Positions 1 through 12,930 are shown, numbered from the stretch's first letter. The stretch: 64,000 nt of DNA from Diphasiastrum complanatum (GCA_029204225.1 CM055097.1:71997036-72061035), one strand, 5' to 3'. Numbers and translations are program-made. Notes: generated from the letters alone by a model not told the origin.

Positions 1-78
1 ACCATAGAGCGGGAAGCACTGGCGATGATCTACGCGATTAAAAATTTTTTGGCACTACTTGATTGTTGGAGGGTTTGC
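1..78 (+). pseudogene. Ty3/gypsy RNase H fragment
   Basis: Frame 1 reads TIEREALAMIYAIKNF, the helix near the start of the RNase H domain of Ty3/gypsy polyproteins (family form T-ER-ALAM-Y-AV-KF). The related element in this window has TTERGALAMIF at the same place near 5910. The match stops at about position 75 and is followed by LTR-like sequence, so this is the broken end of an element lying mostly outside the window. It has no start or stop of its own. Confidence 0.75.
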
Positions 79-1013
<935 letters not shown>

Positions 1014-1016
1014 TTT

Positions 1017-1034
1017 TGGTGCCGATGCTGGAGA
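1017..1034 (+). other. Primer-binding site, tRNA-Asp type
   Basis: TGGTGCCGATGCTGGAGA matches 14 of 18 bases of the TGGCGCCGTTGCCGGGGA form used by Athila/Tat-type Ty3/gypsy elements, which pairs with the 3' end of tRNA-Asp. Its place between an LTR-like block and gag supports the call. The four differences fit the general decay of this element. Confidence 0.6.
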
Positions 1035-2243
1035 GCTACGCCAATTTTTCAATTTGCAGCATGATTGTTGGATGGATATTTTGCATTAGGCATCTTGTCG
1101 TGGCATGAATAGTGTTAGATCTATCTGCATTTTAGGGTTAGTTGGGATTGATTTTGCGTGATTTGAGTGGATTCGATACTTTGAAATCTAATCTGATTAT
1201 AAAACAGCGAAAGTTATTCAGATCACCAATCTTAAGATCATTGGGATTTGAGATATCAGAGAAAACAACAAAAATCGGTCAAATTTGTCAGAATTGGTTA
1301 AAAAGAAACAAAAAGTGTCATCAGAGCTGATAACTTTTTGCCCTCTTTTAGAAAACCTTCGCCGAGTTGCAGACACCCTTGGTTTTGTTCACAAAACCTT
1401 CAATTTGAAGGGCGAAGATTAATTCCCAGCAGATTTTCAGAAACATCAGAAAAATCGTAAAAAAAAAAACCAAAAACTCACCAAAACTCTAAAAATACAA
1501 AAAAAGAACCTTTGCCCGTTTCACTGTGCATAGGTGTAATTCAGATCTATCTATTGCCAGGTTGGCGGAGAATAATACCGAAAATATAATGGTTTTCACA
1601 TGACCAGTTGTCATATTGTCATATTTTTGCCAAAAAAGTCACTTTTTTGCAAAAATACCAGTATTACTCTTGATCCTTCACCAGAACCTTTGTTGAGTCT
1701 AAAGAACATTCTATTTATAGTAAAATATGATTTTTGAGTTCGACAAAGATTCTTCTTGATCAGATCACAAAAAATCTTGAATTTTATCCTCGTCAAACTA
1801 CAGAAACTATATTTCCTTGTGTCAGAAACCTTTGTCCGACTTTTCATAGTTTTATTTGTGTCAGATCTTTCATCTGAGAGGTCGCCGAAGGTTATTTTGC
1901 AAGAAATTGTCATAAAAGTTGTTCAAGAAGTTTTTTTCTCTCAAAATAGCATTTTTGAACCTTCGTCGAGCCAATCTTCGCCTAGTGAACCTTCGCCAGT
2001 CCTATTTTTAGTTTCTATTTTTCCAGATCAAGTCTCTATCAAATTTTGGATCAAATCTGATATAATCTGATTTGGATTCTGAGAGATTTATCATTTTTGA
2101 GAAGTATCGATTGATCGAATTTTGAAATCTTTTTCAAGATATGGAATCAGATTTTTTGGAAGTGAAAAAGATCTAGCAGATCTGATCTGAGATAGTTTTT
2201 TCTAGATCCAATCTCATTGTCTGCTGAATTTGAATTTGTAAAG
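1035..2243 (+). other. Untranslated leader of the gypsy element
   Basis: No coding frame is supported between the PBS and the first gag ATG. The stretch holds scattered copies of a CTTCGCC/CTTCGTCGA motif (near 1360, 1970-2000) and poly-A runs. Confidence 0.5.
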
Positions 2244-3112
2244 ATGACTGCCCTTGAAGCTGTCCCTGGAGGTGCTCCACAGGAAGTCAATCTAATCATT
2301 GTTAGAAGGGCCCCCCTTTTGCATCTACCCAAATATAATGGATTCAATATTGTACAGGAAATCACACAGTAAACGAGTGTCCTCGATTGAAAAAATGAAT
2401 GGAAATCAGTGTTTGTCATCTGTGTAATTCACCTGATCATGAGACTGCTTTTTGCAACTTCAACTCTCGGATAATTCAGCAACGGTATGCACAAATGGGA
2501 TATCGAGAACCACAATATGGAGGAAATCCAGCAGCTAGACCTCGACAATCTGCCCCACCAAAGCCCTCCGCTCCTCCTGCCAATTTGATGGAACCAGAAC
2601 CTTATGGAAGTGCTAAGCAATGGAACTATGGTACTGATCAAGAAGGTGGACCTTCAAGTGGATCTTCAAAACAATATGCTATTTATGTTGCCGCTCAACA
2701 ACAAGCCTCTAGAAATTGGACCAGAGCTCCACTTGAATTGTTTGCATGTGGAGAAAATCATAGAGTTGCAGAATGTCCAACTAAAAAAAAAATTGTACCA
2801 TTATGTCGTGACTGTGGTTATGGGCACTGCTATAAAGACTGTCCAGCAAGACCGAAGACACCACCAGCTACAACACCTGTAAATTTGATAACAATCAAGT
2901 GAAGACCAGCAGCTCCGAATAAATCAATGGTGGTCACCAGAGCACAGAAGCAGAAAGAACCAGTAATGGATCCAGTACCTGCTGATTCTATACCATTGAA
3001 TGATATACCGACAGCATCGGGAGTCTATCCAAATCTTAATGCAGAAAAACGAAGATATCAGCATATGAGGCAGTGGATCAAACATCTGCAAGAAGAAGAG
3101 GACAACAGCTGA
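2244..3112 (+). pseudogene. Ty3/gypsy gag remnant with zinc knuckles
   Basis: The nucleocapsid part of a retrotransposon gag, which binds element RNA in the virus-like particle. A first ATG at 2244 opens a 42-codon frame that ends at TAA 2370. After a frameshift, the frame from 2399 has a CCHC knuckle (CHLCNSPDHETAFC, residues 6-19) and two weaker cysteine clusters near residues 117 and 136-150 (CRDCGYGHCYKDC). The frame continues past TGA at 2900 to TGA at 3110. The capsid portion, normally several hundred residues, is almost wholly missing. It is non-functional. Confidence 0.8.
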
Positions 3113-3128
3113 AGTTCATTCTTCACCA

Positions 3129-4616
3129 TTGCAGCCTCCAAAAAATTTGCGTATGGATATGAATGATCAGTTACATCATCATGAAGAACCCTTCAAGATG
3201 ACTGAACCGGAAGCACCGCAAACAGAACTGCTCATGAACATTTTGTCTAGCGAGATCAATATTTTATTGGAAGAGTTCCTAAAGTCGGTGCCAAAAACAA
3301 AAGAAGTCTTAGAGCAAAAGTTAGCTCAAGAAGAACCAGAAGTCCATCAGGAGCCACTTTTTTGTGCTGGATTTGTAAAATCTAATGAAGTACTCCATGT
3401 TGGAGCCGCTTGGGAACGTGACCAAATGAATATTACTTTGCCGATACAGCATAGACAATTTCCTAAAGAAGCAGCTATGATAGATGGCGGTTCAGGAGTT
3501 AATCTGATTTCTACAAAGCTATGTGCAAAATGGGACCTTACAAAGATCAAGCATGCTACTTTTGCTATTAAGCTAGTTGATCAAATGACAGTTCGTCTGT
3601 GAGGAATGGTTGAAGATATACTTGTCAGAATTGCGGGAGTACAGTTCGTCATTACTTTCGTAGTGATGGACTTACCAGAAGCGCCAAATGTCTGCCGAGT
3701 TCTATTGGGACGTCCATGGTTATGAGCTGCGCAAGTAATTCATAACTGGGGTACTGGAAAAATCACTTTTGAAAATCGTGAACGTGCAGTTAAAGTTAAT
3801 CCTACAACTTGGACTATCAAACCAATGGTTCAAAAAGAAGATGATGATTCGTGAACAACGGATTATACTTGTGACCAACCAAAGAAATATTTGGGAGTTC
3901 ATTACGATTCTCAAACGGATATTGTTAATTGGAATGAAGCTCTTGCAACGATTGATTATACAGCAGGATATATGTGTCAACAAGATAATGAATCATATTT
4001 GAGTGAGATTTCCTTATTAGATCGAACTTTGGATACACCAATCACGTTTCCACTGAATGTGCTGAATGTAGCCTGGATATCAACAGAACCTATACCAGAT
4101 CCAATTGAGCATGATCTCATACCAGTGAGCCATGCCTTGACTTATGATGGCAATGCTGAACTTACAGATGAGCAAATTCTAAATCATATGGATCCAACCA
4201 GATTTGGAGTGCGTAATGTTCCTGATGAACCAACAATAAAACCGCCCAAGGTAGTAGTATTGAAGGAAGATAGGATCACATGATCAATGACGAAGAAACA
4301 AGCTAAGCAACATTATAATACGATCCTAAAATGAAAAAATTCTCCTCAAAAGATTGATTCAAAGAAAGTGCCATCCTTACTGGATAAAGACAAAGGAAAA
4401 GTCGAGGATGATTCTACAAGTCAAAATTCTAGTAAGACATCATCGTCTAGGAAGTCTTCACCTTTAAAGAAGAGTTTATCATCTCGGAAGTCATCACCTT
4501 TACAATCAATTCCTACTAAGAAGGCTAAGCGAAGATCCAAGACAAATCCTTTCGAAAAAGAACAAGCAGATCTAGTTCAGCATGATATGCCCGAGCATTT
4601 TAAACGTTATACATAG
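3129..4616 (+). pseudogene. Ty3/gypsy aspartic protease and linker
   Basis: One frame runs from 3129 to TAG 4614, interrupted only by TGA at 3600, 3723, 3852, 4281 and 4332. The protease active site reads MIDGGSGVNLIS (about 3477-3512), matching the D-x-GSG-N form of plant gypsy proteases. The downstream LLGRPWL (about 3702-3722) is the second conserved protease block. A Ser/Lys-rich linker follows (about 4370-4560). Protease would cut the polyprotein, but the stops make it inactive. Confidence 0.8.
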
Positions 4617-4693
4617 GATGATGTAATTATCATGTTACCTAAAGCGCATCGTGAATCTGAAGAACACGTGCCAGAATCGAAAGAGGTTTACGA

Positions 4694-5990
4694 TGACGCA
4701 GCCAATGAATCTTGCTGAACCAGGAAAACCGAAAAAGATTGTACAAGTTGGATCACAACTTAATCCTGAATAGTATCAAGCACTACGCATGTTACTTATT
4801 AAGTATCAGGATTGCTTTGCATGGACTTATCAAGATCTGAAGGGTACTTCAACATCAGTGATTGAACATACCATACCTTTAGTACCTGATGCAGTTCCAA
4901 AGGTTACAAAGTTCTATCGCTGTAATCTTAGTGTTGCGGACCTGATAAAAAAAGAACTTCAACGATTGCTTGACATCGATTTCATTTATGAGATCGAGCA
5001 TACCGAATGGATTTAACCGTTTGTCACTGTTCCTAAGAAAAATGAGAAATTGTGAATCTGTGTGAATCTCAAAGCGTTGAACAAAGTGATGCGGAAGGAT
5101 CACTTTCTGTTACCTTTTACTGAAAGTATTTTGGATTGCCTTGCTGGAGCGGAAGCTTATAGTTTCTTGGATGGATTTAGTGGCTACAACCAAGTTAAGA
5201 TTGCACCTGCCGATCGTCACAAAACAGCCTTTGCAACAGAATGGGACACCTATGCTTACAAAGTAATGTCGTTTGGACTCTGTAATGCACCAAGTTCATT
5301 CCAAAGAGTAATGCAATTTGCTTTAAAAGATTATCTGCAGAAATTTCTTGAAATTTACTTGGATGACCTGGGAGTCCATAGTACACATACAGACCACCAG
5401 GATCGATTGGAGAAAGTATTTGAAAAATGCCGCAAATATCAGATTTCTCTAAATCCAGAAAAATGTCATATATGGGTTTCCCACGGAGTTGTGCTTGGAC
5501 ATGTGATATCGAGACATGGTATTGCCACAAATTACTCTAAGATCAAGGTTATTTTGACATTGCCACCGCCAACAACAATTCGTGGAGTTCATGTGTTTAC
5601 GGGTCATGCGAACTACTATCGAATTTTTATTATTTTCTTTGTGAATTTAGCACGACCTATATACAAACTGACTATTGTTCCTATTTGGATAGTAGAGGTG
5701 TTAGAAGTCTTTGAAAAGTTAAAAACAACATTAACTTCAGCACCAATACTATGTTCTCCAAATTGGACGATAGAATTTCATGCTCATACGGATGTCTCAA
5801 AATACGTCATCGGATCAGTTTTGACGCAGTCGGGTGATTATAAAAAGGATTATCCTATACGATTTGCAAGCAGACAGCTTATAGATCCGAAGAATAATTA
5901 TTCAACAACAGAACGTGGAGCGTTAGCCATGATTTTTCTGTTCGAAAATTTCGTCACTACCTCATGGAAACGCATTTTGCATTTTATACT
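4694..5990 (+). pseudogene. Ty3/gypsy reverse transcriptase and RNase H, truncated
   Basis: The frame from about 4694 has stops TAG 4771, TAA 5014 and TGA 5053, then is open from 5056. RT landmarks in order are FAWTYQDLKG, VPKKNEKL-stop-ICVNLKALN, FLDGFSGYNQVKIA, FGLCNAPSSFQR and the catalytic YLDD at 5356-5367, followed by LNPEKCHIW and LGHVIS. RNase H starts near 5770 (HAHTDVSKYVIGSVL) and reaches TTERGALAMIF. A frame change near 5940 restores KFRHYLMETHFAFYT up to about 5987, where sequence shared with the copia LTR begins. Integrase is absent. The element was probably broken by the neighbouring insertion. Confidence 0.9.
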
Positions 5991-6308
5991 TATGACCAAA
6001 TGTGGCTCTATATATACAATAAGTGGCAGCTCGTGGTACTGATCATCCCTCTGATCCCACATGTGTCAAGGTGCTTTGTCATATGATGATTCATCATGTA
6101 AAACTAACACTTGGACAAAACCTTCTATTTTGAGTACTTTTGGTCCATTTTCCTTCTATATGGAAATCTACTTGAGCTTATTCCACACATGTGAGTTGTC
6201 CTCTACACATGTGATATGACACCTAACCAAAGGATGTAGCTCATGCAATCAATAGATTGATGCCATGTGTCATATGTCTAGAAAACTAGTTTTTGGTCTT
6301 TTTAGCCA
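5988..6308 (-). repeat. Truncated 3' LTR of the copia-like element
   Basis: About 320 bases match 10893-11241 at roughly 90 percent by eye, with a gap of about 35 bases near 6165. They share TGACCAAATGTGG, GTGCTTTGTCATATGAT and the end CTTTTTAGCCA. The missing half corresponds to 10563-10890. Confidence 0.85.
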
Positions 6309-8020
6309 CTAAAACTTGAATTAAATCATATGTACAACCTATATGATTATGTACATGACAAGTACACTATTTTCACACATGGGAACAGGCTCCACACATG
6401 TTTGTTTATCTACATACAAGATCTTTGGCCTCTACCAAGCTTATTTTTGCACTTTGAGACTTGCTCCTTATTCAAGTGCATGCTCCTTCATGAGAAAATA
6501 AAGATTTCTTCTTGATTTATTAGGATCACAAAGATCTAACATCATGTTACCACGATCTAGAGAATTAGACTCATCCAAATTGGCAAGACTATGCATGCTA
6601 TAATAACAAAGTGTTTGCATCATATCTTCATGCTTGTTTACCATGCTAATCTCAGATCCAATGAGGATAAATACTTCATTATGGAGATAAGTGTCTTTAG
6701 AAGATGATTCACTTACTCTCATAAAGAGTTTACAGTTTGCCTCAATGCAAATTTTCAAACTATGAGTGAACAAATCACTTTTGCTCTTGCATGACTCAAC
6801 AGCATACATTTGATGAAATAACCATTTGCTTTCTAATTGATTTAAAATCAATCTCAATCTTTTAAGAACATCATCTATATTTAAGAGAGATTTCATACTC
6901 AACTAGTATGGCTTTACTCCCATTTTGAGATGCAATGATTTCACTAAAGCAACTTGATTTATCAAATGACATAGGAGAAGTAAGTATGAGATGTATACCA
7001 CATGAGATATGCTCCTCTTTCCCTTGAAATGTGAGCCACATGGATTCAACCATATTTCTTGAGTTTATTTTTGGAATCACAATTTGAGAAGTTCTCTCCT
7101 CCTCAATCCTTGGCACACTTGAACCTTGAGAAGGATTCTCCTCCTCAATTCTTGGCACATTTGAACCTTGAGATGACTCCTTAAGATCCTCTTCATGGTG
7201 CTCCTTTTTTATGGAAATCCGAGACCTCCATGTCCCATAATGATCACCACAAGTATGACCATTCAATATGCACTTCCTATGATTATCAAGATTACTTATG
7301 CTGGAAACATAAGTCCAAAAATCACCACAACTTGGCATAATTTTTCAATATTGAAATCAAAAGGTATTTCCATCTCAATAAGGCTAACTACTTGCTTATG
7401 GATATAAGTGTCCACTTTGGATGCTTCACTTATTCTCATAAGAAGTTTACAACTTGCCTTTAAGATTGAAAACTTACAATTTTCATCTTCATGAATGAGC
7501 ACATCATTCATGATCTTATTGACACCAAAAGATCTTACATTATGAAGATATTTCCATTTCCTTGGCTTCATAGCTTATGTAAGCTTACAAGGAAAAAACA
7601 TATTTTGCTATCTTTTAAGGCATCACACTCAACTAGTATTGTCTTAATCCACCTTTGAGATACAAAAATCTCTTCAAAGCAAAATGGTTTTTCATAAGTT
7701 GGCATGAGAGCATAAATAAAACTATTTTCATTTTGTGATTGCTCCTTATTCTTGATTGATTTCTCTTGGATAATAACAATAAGTTTGAACTTGTCCAAAG
7801 TTCCAAGCAAAATACTTTCCAAGGACATAAAATAAATCCAAGGTACTTTCATGAAAGTGACATCTATCTTTGCATCTTGAACCAAACAATGCACTTCCAA
7901 ATGAAAAATTTCAAAAGATTTGACATGTGTTGTGACGGACTCTTGAAGACAAATCTTGCAGGTCTTTGTGAGACTCCAAGCCTCATTCACCTTTCCACAA
8001 AAGAAACACCTTTCTTAGGA
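6309..8020 (-). pseudogene. Decayed internal coding of the copia-like element, internally duplicated
   Basis: Minus-strand frames of 90-155 codons lie head to tail (6468-6902, 6871-7338, 7296-7571, 7568-7990) with frameshifts between them. One reads PFCFEEIFVSQRWIKTILVE, resembling the block at the start of copia RT (W-AM-EE-AL). Another near 6780-6850 reads WLFHQMY, resembling the next RT block. The stretch 6550-7250 is a divergent copy of 7280-7990: both hold RVSESSSKDTYLHNEV / RISEASKVDTYIHKQV and ASQNGSKAILVEYE / VSQRWIKTILVECD. The RT assignment is tentative; the duplication is seen directly. Confidence 0.5.
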
Positions 8021-8287
8021 CTTGTCCTTCTTGTATTTGCATTTTGAACTTGAAGCTCCATCCTTCATCTCGGCCCCCTTGCTTTGGTTCTCCTTGAATG
8101 GATTGGTCTTTTTTTTGTAGCATCTTGAGAAAAAATATCCTCCCTTGCCACAAAGGTTGCACTCATGATCCTTTCTTTCCTTCAATAGGATGCCACCTAT
8201 TGATGCCATGTGAATAAAAACCTGTGATATGATTCTACAAATGTAATTTGTGACTTTCAAGAGACTAGATTTGAACATCTTCAACAA
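8015..8287 (-). pseudogene. gag zinc-knuckle remnant of the copia-like element
   Basis: A minus-strand frame of 90 codons contains CNLCGKGGYFFSRC, the copia gag knuckle C-x2-C-x4-H-x4-C with tyrosine in place of the histidine. A Lys-rich tail follows. Its place between the PBS side (10.55 kb) and the pol-like pieces is correct for gag in a minus-strand element. The preceding capsid region is not recognisable and contains the 681-bp tandem duplication. Confidence 0.6.
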
Positions 8288-9580
8288 TCTAGAAGGATCT
8301 ACAAAAGATCTAGCTCACAAACCTAAGAATCAATCTTCACAGTAATGACTAGTCACTTGGAAACTTTGCTTTGATCACTAAGACAAAAGCACACAATCTT
8401 TGAATCAAATCACTAAAGAAATCAGATCCAATCTCCTATTGAACTCATTCAATACCAATGACTCTTTCTTTTGAAAGTTGAAATGGATATGAAAAAGATT
8501 TGACACCTAGATTTTCCTTTTCACTTGACTAGTTCTCTCAACACTTGAGATTCTTGAACAAAAGATGGGTTTTGTTTCAAATACATGAAAATCAAACTTA
8601 ATCACTTCTTTTGGACTCACTCTTGACCCAAATAATCTCACACTTGAGATTTAGAATGAATTTGATTTGATTTGAAAACAAACTATACCACCAATTTTTC
8701 ACAAAGCTTAAAAATTTAGACAACTAGAGATTCACAAAGATCTCAACCATGCATGAATACTCAAATATGGACTCCTCCTCATTCTAGTCATCCAATGGGA
8801 TCACAAATTGACCCTCACACTCTCACAAAGAAAGTTTGAATAGAACTAATTTGAGTTTCATACGTTCTATGTCAATTTTTGCTCAACAAATTGAATTCAA
8901 ACCTGTGATATGATTCTACAAATGTAATTTGTGACTTTCAAGAGACTAGATTTGAACATCTTCAACAATCTAGAAGGATCTACAAAAGATCTAGCTCACA
9001 AACCTAAGAATCAATCTTCACACTAATGACTAGTCACTTGGAAACTTTGCTTTGATCACTAAGACAAAAGCACATAATCTTTGAATCAAATCACAAAAGA
9101 AATCAGATCCAATCTCCTATTGGACTCATCAAATACCAATGACTCTTTCTTTTGAAAGTTGAAATGGATATGAAAAAGATTTGACACCTAGATTTTCCTT
9201 TTCACTTGACTAGTTCTCTCAACACTTGAGATTCTTGAACAAAAGATGGGTTTTGTTTCAAATACATGAAAATCAAACTTAATCACTTCTTTTGGACTCA
9301 CTCTTGACCCAAATAATCTCACACTTGAGATTTAGAATGAATTTGATTTGATTTGACAACAAACTATACCACCAATTTTTCACAAAACTTAAAAAATTAG
9401 ACAACTAGAGATTCACTAAGATCTCAACCATGCATGAATACTCAAATATGGATTCCTCCTCATTATAGACATCCAATGGGATCTCAAATTCACCCTCACA
9501 CTCTCACAAAGAAAGCTGAATAAAACTAATTTGAGTTTCATACATACTCTGTCAATTTTTACTCAATAAATTGATTCAAT
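8221..9580. repeat. 681-bp tandem duplication
   Basis: 8221-8901 and 8902-9580 are two direct copies starting CCTGTGATATGATTCTAC and ending in GTCAATTTTT-CTCAA-AAATTGA. They differ at a few percent of sites. The duplication lies inside the copia-like element, between its gag remnant and its PBS. Confidence 0.9.
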
Positions 9581-10550
9581 CACCCCTATTGGATTCCACA
9601 AATTACTCTACCTCTTAAGACTTTGAATGAAATTTAAAATCAAAAGTTGTGATTTTTCTCACTAAGTTATTGTGCTTCAAAGAGCTAATGTCACTTGGAA
9701 AGATTTAATCACCTAGGAGAATACAAATTCTCCACCAATAACAACACAAAATGAGCTTCTAGATCTTGTCTTCTACAAAGGAATGAGCTCTTGGAAAATT
9801 GGATCTCTCTCTACACATTTGCCATAGACACCTTAATGACTCTTTCCAAACCACACAAACACTCAAACAAATTGAATAGGATTGAATAATGTGACTTGGA
9901 TCTCAATCTCTTTTATAGAACTTTTAATTGAAGCCAATCTATGTCAAATTCTACAAAAGATTTGCATATATGCTCTATATGCACTAGAAACTCTCAAAGG
10001 TTTCACTTGGAGGACAGATCCAAAGAGTTTTTCTAGCAAATTGATGCTTCTAATTTTGACCCTATCACTCTTGAACAAATCTAGAGTGATAGTACAATGG
10101 ATTTCAACCTCTCACCTTGCATATCACTCCTTAATCTATGATTTTTAGCAAAATCTCTCTCAACTTCAACATGCACTCAAAAAATCAGAGATGATCAATT
10201 AATGCACCTAATTCAAGCTTCAAATTTAATTTCTTGGCTGATCTTATCCAAAAACTAATGAAGGGATTAGATTCTCTATAGAAAATGCTTGATATTGCAC
10301 CAAAAATCACTCAAATTGGGTATCTGAGTAAAATTCCACAAATTTTTTAAATTTCTTAGTCAAAACCGGAGCTGTACGGCCTCACACGTGTGAAAAGGGT
10401 TCTTACAGCCCACAACAAGATCTGGACCAAAAATTTTGAGGATATCAAATCCAACTCCTTACACAAAATTTGACTAGTTTCCAAAAAACTGCTAATTTTG
10501 GCTTTGATTTGGATTAACCCTATCAATTTCAACAAAACCCCATGTACTAG
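9581..10550. other. Non-coding leader side of the copia-like element
   Basis: AT-rich sequence in which I see no supported coding frame. It should correspond to the leader and gag start of the minus-strand element, now decayed beyond recognition. Confidence 0.4.
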
Positions 10551-10562
10551 GCTCTGATACCA
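10551..10562 (-). other. Primer-binding site, initiator tRNA-Met
   Basis: GCTCTGATACCA on the plus strand is the exact complement of TGGTATCAGAGC, the standard plant copia primer site. It abuts the LTR that begins at 10563, so the element runs on the minus strand. Confidence 0.9.
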
Positions 10563-11241
10563 TGTGAAAAAAGTACAAAACGGAGCAAGAGTGGATCCTA
10601 ATCTGATCCTCAAAAGAGATTGGTTGTCAGATTACTTGATCTATCAATCTACTTGAGATTAAAATCAATCTAGATCAATTTTAAACACAAAATCCTAACA
10701 AGAACAATCATTAATTGAAGGTAGGTGTACTTTATGGTTTCCCACATGTGAAACCCTGTCTGAGTACGAACTCCAACCTGGAAATCAAGTACACATTGAT
10801 AGCACCTCAAAACAATCAAAACAAATGTAGACAAATGAAAAGAATCACTCAAAATTGATTCCAAAACCAAATTTGGTGTCTCACATTGATTATGACCAAA
10901 TGTGGCTCTATATATACAATAAGTGAGAGCTTGTGGTACTGATCATCCCTCTGCGCCCACATGTGTCAAGGTGCTTTGTCATATGATAATTCATCATGCA
11001 AAACTGACACTTGGACAGAACCTTCTATTTTGAACACTTTTGGTCCATTTTTTTTTTATATGGAAATCTACTTGGAAATCTTTTAGAAGTCAAAATTCGT
11101 CTACTTCAGCTTATTCCACACATGTGAGTTGTCCTTTACACATGTGATATGACACCTAACCAAAGGATATGACTCATGCAATCAATAGATTGATGTCATG
11201 TGTCATATGTATAGAAAACTAGTTTTTGACCTTTTTAGCCA
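10563..11241 (-). repeat. 5' LTR of the copia-like element (minus)
   Basis: 679 bases beginning TGTGAAAAAAG and ending TTTTTAGCCA on the plus strand, so it has TG...CA termini. One end touches the PBS. The last 350 bases recur at 5988-6308. It contains CTCTATATATAC near 10906. Confidence 0.85.
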
Positions 11242-11246
11242 CTACA

Positions 11247-11330
11247 ACACTCATATATAAACATAAAAACATCCGTCACTCATATATAAACATAGAAACA
11301 AGTCACTCATATATAAACATAGAAACAAAT
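11247..11330. repeat. Three tandem copies of a 26-32 bp unit
   Basis: CACTCATATATAAACATA followed by a short A-rich tail occurs three times in a row immediately outside the copia LTR. Confidence 0.85.
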
Positions 11331-12450
11331 CAACAAATCGTCTCCGTCAAAAGTGATTTCGACGGCGTGAAAGCTTGGACAACTTCAAAATACAATACTT
11401 TTAAAAACTAAACAAATTAATACATGACAACGTCTCAATAATCATGAAGTCCCCTCAAAATATATAAAAACTTTAGAAGATAAAAAAAAAAAGAAAAAAA
11501 AAATCGCAAGGTTAAAATCAAACATAAAAAAACAGTAAGCTCGTGCCCACAGCAGGGCCAAGAAGGAGAATAGGAATGAGAAACATCATTGATTTCTACT
11601 CCCCACTTTATTCTACAACAAAGCCCATCTGTAGTCTAATATAAAACTCAGCATTCTTGTTAAATATTTTTTTGCCACAACTTAAATCATATTTGTGAAC
11701 ACTAATCCTAAGCTTTCTACCACAAAGCCTTGAACTATTTAATATTCAGCAGCTACAAGGGAGCCTCAACTTCAATCCAAATGGTATTCCTAGAATATAA
11801 AAAAAAATTGTGATCTAGTTCCTTCAATGAAGATTTCATCATCACATCCCTTGCTTTTACTCTATGCATTGCAGATGCTTTTGGTAACAATGTCAAATTA
11901 ATTCACTTTAGAGCTCACATCCACAGACAATGTAAGGAATGCTGTAGCGTAATTGTTCTTGCATGCCCACATCCACAGACAATGTAACAAATGTTGTAGA
12001 GTAATTGTTCTTCCATCCAAACACTAGCAGTATGTTATATACCAGTTTTCTTCATTAACTGCAGCAATAATTTTCCCCACATCCATATAAAAGTTACATC
12101 ATGATGTCAATTGTTAGAAAACTGATGTCCATCCAAATGAACTCCAATTAGATTGACATCTGAAACAATTATAATTTGAACACAAATCAGACAAAACTTA
12201 GTCCATTGTCTATTTTTCTACGTATCACAACATTCATATTTTCTATTAATGCTTGGAATTCTTGTAACAATTTAACATGTGCTCAATCAAGTGAAACCAA
12301 CCTCTGTCCTGCCTATAAAGATAAAGCAACTTCAAACAAACCTCCCTATAAAGTTCTAATACCAACTTGAAACAAACTATACATAGGGGCATTAGGAGCA
12401 CCATAAAAAACCACATTCTTTCTTTTAGAACAATTTTCCAGATGTCCGTC
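11331..12450. other. Non-coding, nothing recognised
   Basis: AT-rich with poly-A near 11480-11500. It holds one short repeat pair (CCCACATCCACAGACAATGTAA-like, near 11915 and 11967). No supported coding or RNA gene. Confidence 0.5.
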
Positions 12451-12930
12451 AAAATTGTTCATTACCGTACCACATAAACATGAGCAAACATGAGCTAAGG
12501 TACATGGATTGAAGGCCAACGGATGCCATGAAAAGACATCAAACATCAAGAAGCAATAGAGAATTTACCCATAGATTATATTCCAATGATTTCAAGTGGT
12601 TCAAGTGGAACGTTCTCTTTCTACACACATTCAGCTAGGAGGACAATTGAGACTTATCTCTGCTACAGATTTTAGGACCCGTGAAAAGGTAAGACCTCTG
12701 AAAATTGTTCATTGTCGTAACAAACATGAGCTAAGGTACATCATTTGAAGGCCAATGGATGCCATCAAAAGCCATCAAATATCAAGAAGCAGTAGAGAAA
12801 TTTCCCATAGATTATATTCCAACGATTTCTAGTGGAAAGTTCAGAATTAGGCTAGGATGACAAATGAGACGGTTATCCGTGCTACAGATTTTAGGACCCG
12901 TGAAAAGATAGGACCTGTGAAAAAGTTTGT
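12451..12930. repeat. 250-bp tandem duplication
   Basis: AAAATTGTTCATT starts copies at 12451 and 12701. Both copies run through GAGCTAAGGTACAT, GGCCAA-GGATGCCAT and CAGATTTTAGGACCCGTGAAAAG. The second copy is about 30 bases shorter. Confidence 0.9.

Larger units (their letters stand above)
5988..11241 (-). mobile_element. Ty1/copia-like element, minus strand, nested in gypsy RNase H
   Basis: On the minus strand this has a complete 5' LTR at 10563-11241, a tRNA-iMet primer site at 10551-10562, a degenerate internal region, and a truncated 3' LTR copy at 5988-6308. It sits exactly where the gypsy RNase H reading stops. Internal coding is badly decayed: only a gag-type knuckle and weak pol-like segments remain. 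No clear target duplication is seen, because the 3' LTR has lost its outer half. Confidence 0.75.

Noticed and set aside
5988-6045. RNase H reading that seems to continue into the copia LTR (FYTYDQMWLYIYNK, like FYVDHQALLYLVNK)
   Set aside because: The same bases occur in the other LTR at 10893, away from any RNase H. The resemblance is most simply chance or a shared junction, so I placed the break at 5988.
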